Source: Branchiostoma floridae
Taxonomy: Eukaryota > Chordata > Leptocardii > Amphioxiformes > Branchiostomatidae
NCBI RefSeq assembly: GCF_000003815.2
Contig: NC_049992.1
Coordinates: forward strand, 1,582,230-1,616,921
Reading direction: 5' to 3'
DNA: 34,692 nt
Below the pieces are notes generated by a model. The model saw only the letters and a program-made list of their open reading frames with translations. It did not search any database and was not told the DNA's origin. Below, in pieces: positions 30,737-34,692 of this stretch. A program made the translations under genes and the position numbers. How positions within the stretch are numbered: the stretch's first letter is position 1; each line of letters opens with the position of its first letter.

Positions 30737-30925
30737 GATAAAAAGGTTGCTAGCCTGTGTGGGCCTGGACCCCGGAGGAGCTGGCCTGTGTAAGGCCCTG
30801 AGAACAGTCTGGTCTCCAGGCTAGGACGGCCACAAGGGGGAAGAGTTAATAGAGAGGTGGAGACCTGGCCATGGATGTCAGCGAGGCAGCTCGCTTTAAC
30901 GACGTGTTTGCGAAGTGAAGTAGCC

Positions 30926-30938
30926 AGGTCAATGACCT
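30926..30938. promoter_or_regulatory. Perfect IR1 nuclear-receptor motif
   Basis: AGGTCA-A-TGACCT, an inverted repeat with one-base spacing, is the classic EcR/FXR-type response element. It lies 2.2 kb from the DR1 cluster in the same intron. Confidence 0.4.
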
Positions 30939-30939
30939 A

Positions 30940-31980
30940 AATGTGCGATGGTCTCACAGACAGGATATTATGGGTACGCTGGGCATCTAAAGTCTTCTAC
31001 CGCAATGAGATGGCTGTCTCTTAGTATGGCGGAAGAAGAAAAAAATCTCAAATTCACTTTTAGAATAAACGAATTAAACTGTTTATAGAAATTGTTTAAT
31101 TGCTACTTCATACATTTTTTTATCATTCCGCAAGACAATAGCAACTGAGTTGCCAGCTAGTCGACAATAATAGCAGATGAAGGCCAGGAACACGACACTT
31201 AGTTTCGTCGCGTTTTGATTGGTTTGTAACGTTTGCTCCTTACCTAACGGATTTCAAGACAATCCATACTGCTGTCTCTGCTTAAATAAAGAGCATAGAA
31301 GTTGAACACACACCACTACTATTGCTTTGTAGTCCCCCTGTCTGCTATGTGATACTGAATTTATGTATATACACTGTATAGCTTAACAGGGAGAATAGGT
31401 AACAGAAATGTCAAGCTGATTGTGGGTACAAATAAAATCAAATTCACTTCCAGTGGACTAGCCCCCTGCTGAAGTGCCTGTGTTAAAATCATGGTTGCGA
31501 GGTATGGTGTATTCTGGACCCAGCACCATGTCATACATTGATTAACAGTCGGAATGCGTAGGAAGAACTCGCTCCAGAAAAGTTATTTTTCTTGGCCCTC
31601 ATCCCCTGCCACCTGGGCCGAGTGTTCCCAGAAAATGACACCGCCAGTTCCTGTTATGAAATGTGAAAAAGCCGTTCACTTTCACAGCTTCATTAACCTC
31701 CCGTTGTAACTGAGGTGTTTACAAAATAATGACAAGTCTTAGAGGGGAGAACATTTGGTGGGCAAGGTCGCGCTTTATAACATTGGCAGCTATGGACGTT
31801 TTGTTCAGTATAGAAGCTGAAATGTTTCTCTTAACACAACTTTGTATCGAAAAAAAATGAGTGAGTGACAGAATGAGTTGATTTGTAAATTCGGGACATT
31901 TCAGGAACGAACAACACAAGTATCTCCCTATGGCTCTCATATTGGCTTTGTACGTATAGTTTAGGCACCTCGGCTTCTGC
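30940..31980. other. Intronic stretch without a gene
   Basis: It contains a 19-base exact copy of the repeat AGTGGACTAGCCCCCTGCT at 31453-31471 (see 23421). The minus-strand ORF at 31719-32081 has no recognised domain and runs into the MITE. Confidence 0.4.
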
Positions 31981-31981
31981 C

Positions 31982-32134
31982 TAATCTCCAAGCAGATCCT
32001 ACAATGACATAATATAGTACCAAACTGGCCAAGGAGTGTAGTCAGCCAAAAGGTGTCCATTTGCCCGGTAGCAAAACACACTCCTAAGCCAGCTACAGTC
32101 GTCTTATGCTACCGTAGGATCTGCTCGGAGATTA
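31982..32134. mobile_element. MITE with 9-bp target-site duplication
   Basis: The termini TAATCTCCAAGCAGATCCTA and TAGGATCTGCTCGGAGATTA are inverted with one mismatch. Exact flanks GCTTCTGCC (31973-31981 and 32135-32143) form a 9-bp duplication. Nine-base duplications are typical of Mutator-like transposons; hAT would give eight. It is 153 bp and non-coding, and related at its ends to the element at 15180-15404. Confidence 0.9.
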
Positions 32135-32441
32135 GCTTCTGCCCTGGATGCCACGGTCTGCACGCACCCTTCATTCTCCCTGCCCCACTCTACATGTACA
32201 CAACCCGTCTGGTGATGACCTCCCGATGTCAGTCATTTGCCGCCTGACTGACGTGGCTAATGACCCGTGAGAAAGCCGGGCCGCGAACCACAGCTGTCGT
32301 CATCTCACGTGACATGTGCACCTGTAGTCCAGGCACAATGTGTCGGGGAAAGGGGGGGGGGGGGCCTTTTCTCCCCGACCCGCGGGGACTACATTTTGCG
32401 TCTCGTTCAAGTTGGGACTAAAATGGCGTCTGCAGATAGAC

Positions 32442-33592
32442 TGTCACGAGGTAGACAAGCCGGTACAGATGGACTCACCTGTCCTTTGTTCCCCCAGGTG
32501 TTTCCCGGAAGTCACGAGGTAGACAAGCCGGTACAGGTGGACTCACCTGTCCTTTGTTCCCCCAGGTGTTTCCTGGAAGTCACGAGGTAGACAAACCGGT
32601 GCAGGTGCATGGACTCACCTGTCCTTTGTTCCCACAGGTGTTCCCGGGAAGTCACGAGGTAGACAAACCGGTGCAGGTGGACTCACCTGTCCTTTGTTCC
32701 CCCAGGTGTTTCCTGGAAGTCACGAGGTAGACAAACCGGTGCAGGTGCATGGACTCACCTGTCCTTTGTTCCCACAGGTGTTCCCGGGAAGTCACGAGGA
32801 AGACAACCCGGTGCAGGTGGACTCACCTGTCCTTTGTTCCCTCATGTGTTCCCGGGAAGTCATGAGGTGGACAAACCTGTACAGGTGGACTTACCTGTCC
32901 TTTGTTCCCGCAGGTGTTTCCGGGAAGTCACGAGGTAGACAACCCGGTGCAGGTGGACTCACCTGTCCTTTGTTAACACATGTGTTTCCGGGAAGTCACG
33001 AGGTAGACAAGCCGGTACAGGTGGACATATCTGTTCTTTGTTCCCACAGGTGTTCCCGGGAAGTCGTGAGGTAGACAAGCCGGTACAGGTGGACTCACCT
33101 GTCCTTTGTTCCACCAGGTGTTTCACGGAAGTCATAAGGTAGACAAGCCGCTAGATGTGCTCTCACCTTTCGATGCAGGTGGATTCACCTGTCCTTTGTT
33201 TCCCCAGGTGTTTCCAGGAAGTCACGAGATAGACAAACCGGTACAGGTGGACTCACCTGTCCTTTGTTCCCCCAGGTGCTTCCGGGAAGTCACGAGGTAG
33301 ACAAGCCGGTACAGGTGGACTCACCTGTTCTTTGTCCCCACAGGTGTTTCCGGGAAGTCACGAGGTAGACAAGCCGGTGCAGGTGGACTCACCTGTTCTT
33401 TGTCCCCACAGGTGTTTCCGGGAAGTCACGAGGTAGACAAGCCTGTGCAGGTGGACTTACCTGTCCTTTGTTCCTACAGGTGTTTCCCGGAAGTCACGAG
33501 GTAGACAAGCCTGTACAGGTGGACTCACCTGTCCTTTGTTCCCTCAGGTGTTTCCTGGAAGTCACGAGGTAGACAAGCCGGTACAGGTGGAT
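32442..33592 (+). repeat. 68-bp minisatellite of 3' splice sites in front of exon 2
   Basis: Each unit holds a CTCAC branch-point-like core, TGTCCTTTGTTCCCCCAG, then GTGTTTCCCGGAAGTCACG and GTAGACAAGCCGGTACAGG, which equals the first ~44 bases of exon 2. Exon-start positions (GTG) are 32498, 32566, 32638, 32706, 32778, 32846, 32914, 32982, 33050, 33118, 33208, 33276, 33344, 33412, 33480 and 33548. Spacing is 68, with two of 72 and one of 90. Fourteen of sixteen have CAG; those at 32846 and 32982 read CAT. A partial unit starts at 32442. Confidence 0.92.
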
Positions 33593-33685
33593 CCACGTGG
33601 CAGCTGGATGTCCTTCGTCAAACATTCCAACAACGGGAACAAAAACAACGGCAGGAAAAAGCGGAAAGAGCAGGAAAAATCCCTG
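33548..33685 (+). CDS. Exon 2 of secreted protein gene (locus 2)
   Basis: Forty-six codons bounded by TTCCCTCAG|GTG and CTG|GTGAGT, phase 0 at both ends. The encoded stretch begins VFPGSHEVDKPVQV. It ends in an Asn/Lys-rich segment with the basic run Gly-Arg-Lys-Lys-Arg-Lys-Glu, which could bind heparin or be a proprotein-convertase site. The first ~44 bases are the unit of the upstream minisatellite, but codons from about 15 onward occur once. Joined to exon 1 it gives 107 residues of signal peptide plus polar region with no mature-domain cysteines yet, so the recognisable domain probably lies beyond this window. Family unknown; a secreted growth factor or Wnt/BMP modulator is possible but unsupported. 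Confidence 0.6.
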
Positions 33686-34160
33686 GTGAGTTTCGGAGAA
33701 ACAAAACCACACACAGCGCCAATACATACGTTTTGAGAGATACCAAAAATGTACACAGAAAAGACAAATTCTCTGTTTGGATTTCCTGTGTATTGCAAGG
33801 GTTTCTCCACTTTTGTCGAAAGTTTCTCATTTACATCGGATACACTGTTGCTAATGACAAGGAACAGTCGAATAACTTAGGAGCATGTGCGTGACTCAAA
33901 GACAAGTTCCTCTAACATTCACTAACGTTAACATTCGTCCAACAAGGTACAGGAAAGGCCAAGAAATGTTGCACATTAAGATGCTGTAAAACGCTGTACA
34001 AAATCAGCTCATCCTGGACAAACTGGTTATATTTGATGGTTTGGAGTGATTTTGACTGGTTGCCATGGTTTTGTGTAACGCCTGCAGGGCTTACTGTCCG
34101 ATCCGCCCACAACCAACCCCGGCGCGCGGAAAGGGGCGGCTAGAAAGGTTAGATCCCCGT
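33686..34160. other. Start of intron 2, no features recognised
   Basis: Begins with the donor GTGAGT. AT-rich to 34060. No gene is supported. Confidence 0.45.
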
Positions 34161-34166
34161 CTTTCC

Positions 34167-34225
34167 TCAACCACTCCTTCACTCACTCACTCATTTACTC
34201 ACTCAATTACTCACTCACTCACTTT
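34167..34225. repeat. (ACTC)n microsatellite
   Basis: Interrupted CACT/ACTC repeats, about 59 bp. Confidence 0.85.
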
Positions 34226-34252
34226 CTATCCGCATGTTGTCCACCTTACCTT

Positions 34253-34504
34253 AAAGCCAAGCAGAGGTTTGAGGGGGAGATCGTTACCTTCTTCTAAACT
34301 TGGGACCAGAGGGAGGTAACCATATTCTGATTATTCATACTTTCGTGTCAGTTGACTTCTGTGACCTTTGACTCCCAGGTTACGTAACTACCTATTTAGA
34401 GCTGAAGAAAGATGGCGGATTCCGTCTGAATTTTTAGTCGTCTGTAACAGTTTGATTCTTCCTGTTAAGTGATATCTACACCTTTGACCTCTGCTTGGAG
34501 ATTA
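34253..34504. mobile_element. MITE, CTCCAAGCAGA family, diverged copy
   Basis: CCAAGCAGAGGT near 34257 and ACCTCTGCTTGGAGATTA ending 34504 are inverted. The left terminus is degraded. The ~250-bp interior contains an AAGATGGCGG motif (34409) and a GTTACGTAAC palindrome. Confidence 0.5.
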
Positions 34505-34548
34505 CACCACTACTTGACCTCAACCTTGTGATCCAGTCTTTGCACGTA

Positions 34549-34593
34549 ATGGCCGCCATGTTGGTAGAGTGAGTAGATCCAAGATGGCGGCCG
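34549..34593. promoter_or_regulatory. Inverted pair of YY1-like motifs
   Basis: GGCCGCCATGTTGG and CCAAGATGGCGGCC are inverted copies. AAGATGGCGGC is the strong YY1 consensus. A third AAGATGGCGG is at 34409-34418. The ATG in the last motif opens only a 9-codon frame, so it is not a translation start. Confidence 0.4.
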
Positions 34594-34692
34594 GTTGTTC
34601 GGCATGTCTGTAGACAATGACTCTCATAGGGCATATTCATGTTTGTTGTTCTAAGATCCTTCCACTGTGCGTTAGTTGCTACTATGTGTTTC

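Larger units (their letters stand above)
12909..33547 (+). other. Predicted intron 1 of locus 2 (~20.6 kb)
   Basis: Bounded by GTCAGT at 12909 and TTCCCTCAG at 33547. It contains most of the mobile elements and tandem arrays listed below and one assembly gap. No additional coding exon inside it could be supported. Skipped exons or a separate nested gene cannot be excluded from sequence alone. Confidence 0.5.

Noticed and set aside
32694-33074. 126-codon ORF across the splice-site array
   Set aside because: It depends on unit-length irregularities (68 versus 72 bases) and includes intronic pyrimidine tracts; the real exon reads only from CAG onward.
34590-34620. Possible translation start in AAGATGGCGGCC
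   Set aside because: The frame stops after nine codons; the motif fits YY1 better.

Overview
The window is animal (metazoan) nuclear DNA. It has spliced coding exons with GT/AG borders, poly(A) signals, several 5'-truncated LINEs, tRNA-derived SINEs, many small foldback (MITE-like) elements, mini- and microsatellites, and one 100-N assembly gap at 16411-16510. The SINE body (the phrases around 'ACTTCGGTTGGGG'), the inverted-repeat families ending in CTCCAAGCAGA or TAACGCTAGTTCACC, and the overall repeat density look like amphioxus (Branchiostoma). That assignment rests on my recollection of these repeat families and not on a search.

Two protein-coding loci are supported, both on the + strand. 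Locus 1 (about 6.8-9.3 kb) encodes an unrecognised 336-residue type I membrane protein in one coding exon (7167-8177). It has a signal peptide, acid-flanked Ser-Gly pairs, a Thr tract, ten extracellular cysteines, one membrane span and a short acidic tail. Its probable 3' UTR carries a tandem array of copies of the gene's own last ~110 coding bases. Three of these copies keep a 36-codon ATG-started frame of identical length with mostly synonymous differences. Locus 2 starts at 12726 with a signal-peptide exon and continues, in matching phase 0, at 33548-33685 with an exon ending in a basic stretch. The ~20.6 kb between them is read as intron 1, and the gene runs off the right edge.

Layout. 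1-6.2 kb holds a SINE, LINE 3' ends, two foldback elements and GT/CA microsatellites. 6.2-9.3 kb is locus 1. 9.6-10.0 kb is a minus-strand LINE end. 10.8-12.9 kb is the upstream region of locus 2, with six TAATTA sites, a 103-bp tandem duplication and the signal-peptide exon. 13-18 kb is intron rich in elements ending in CTCCAAGCAGA, a 55-bp minisatellite and the gap. 18.3-19.7 kb has a SINE and a LINE. 20.0-22.5 kb has three consecutive, different tandem arrays. 22.5-32.1 kb has SINEs, a LINE terminus, a retrotransposed insert with a target-site duplication, GC-rich islands, a cluster of three perfect CREs and several hairpins. 32.4-33.6 kb is a ~68-bp minisatellite in which nearly every unit carries a complete 3' splice site plus the first bases of exon 2. 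33.7-34.7 kb is start of intron 2, with YY1-like motifs.

The two most unusual things are the splice-acceptor minisatellite in front of exon 2 of locus 2 and the conserved micro-ORF array in the 3' UTR of locus 1. No bacterial or CRISPR-like system and no confident tRNA or rRNA gene was seen.
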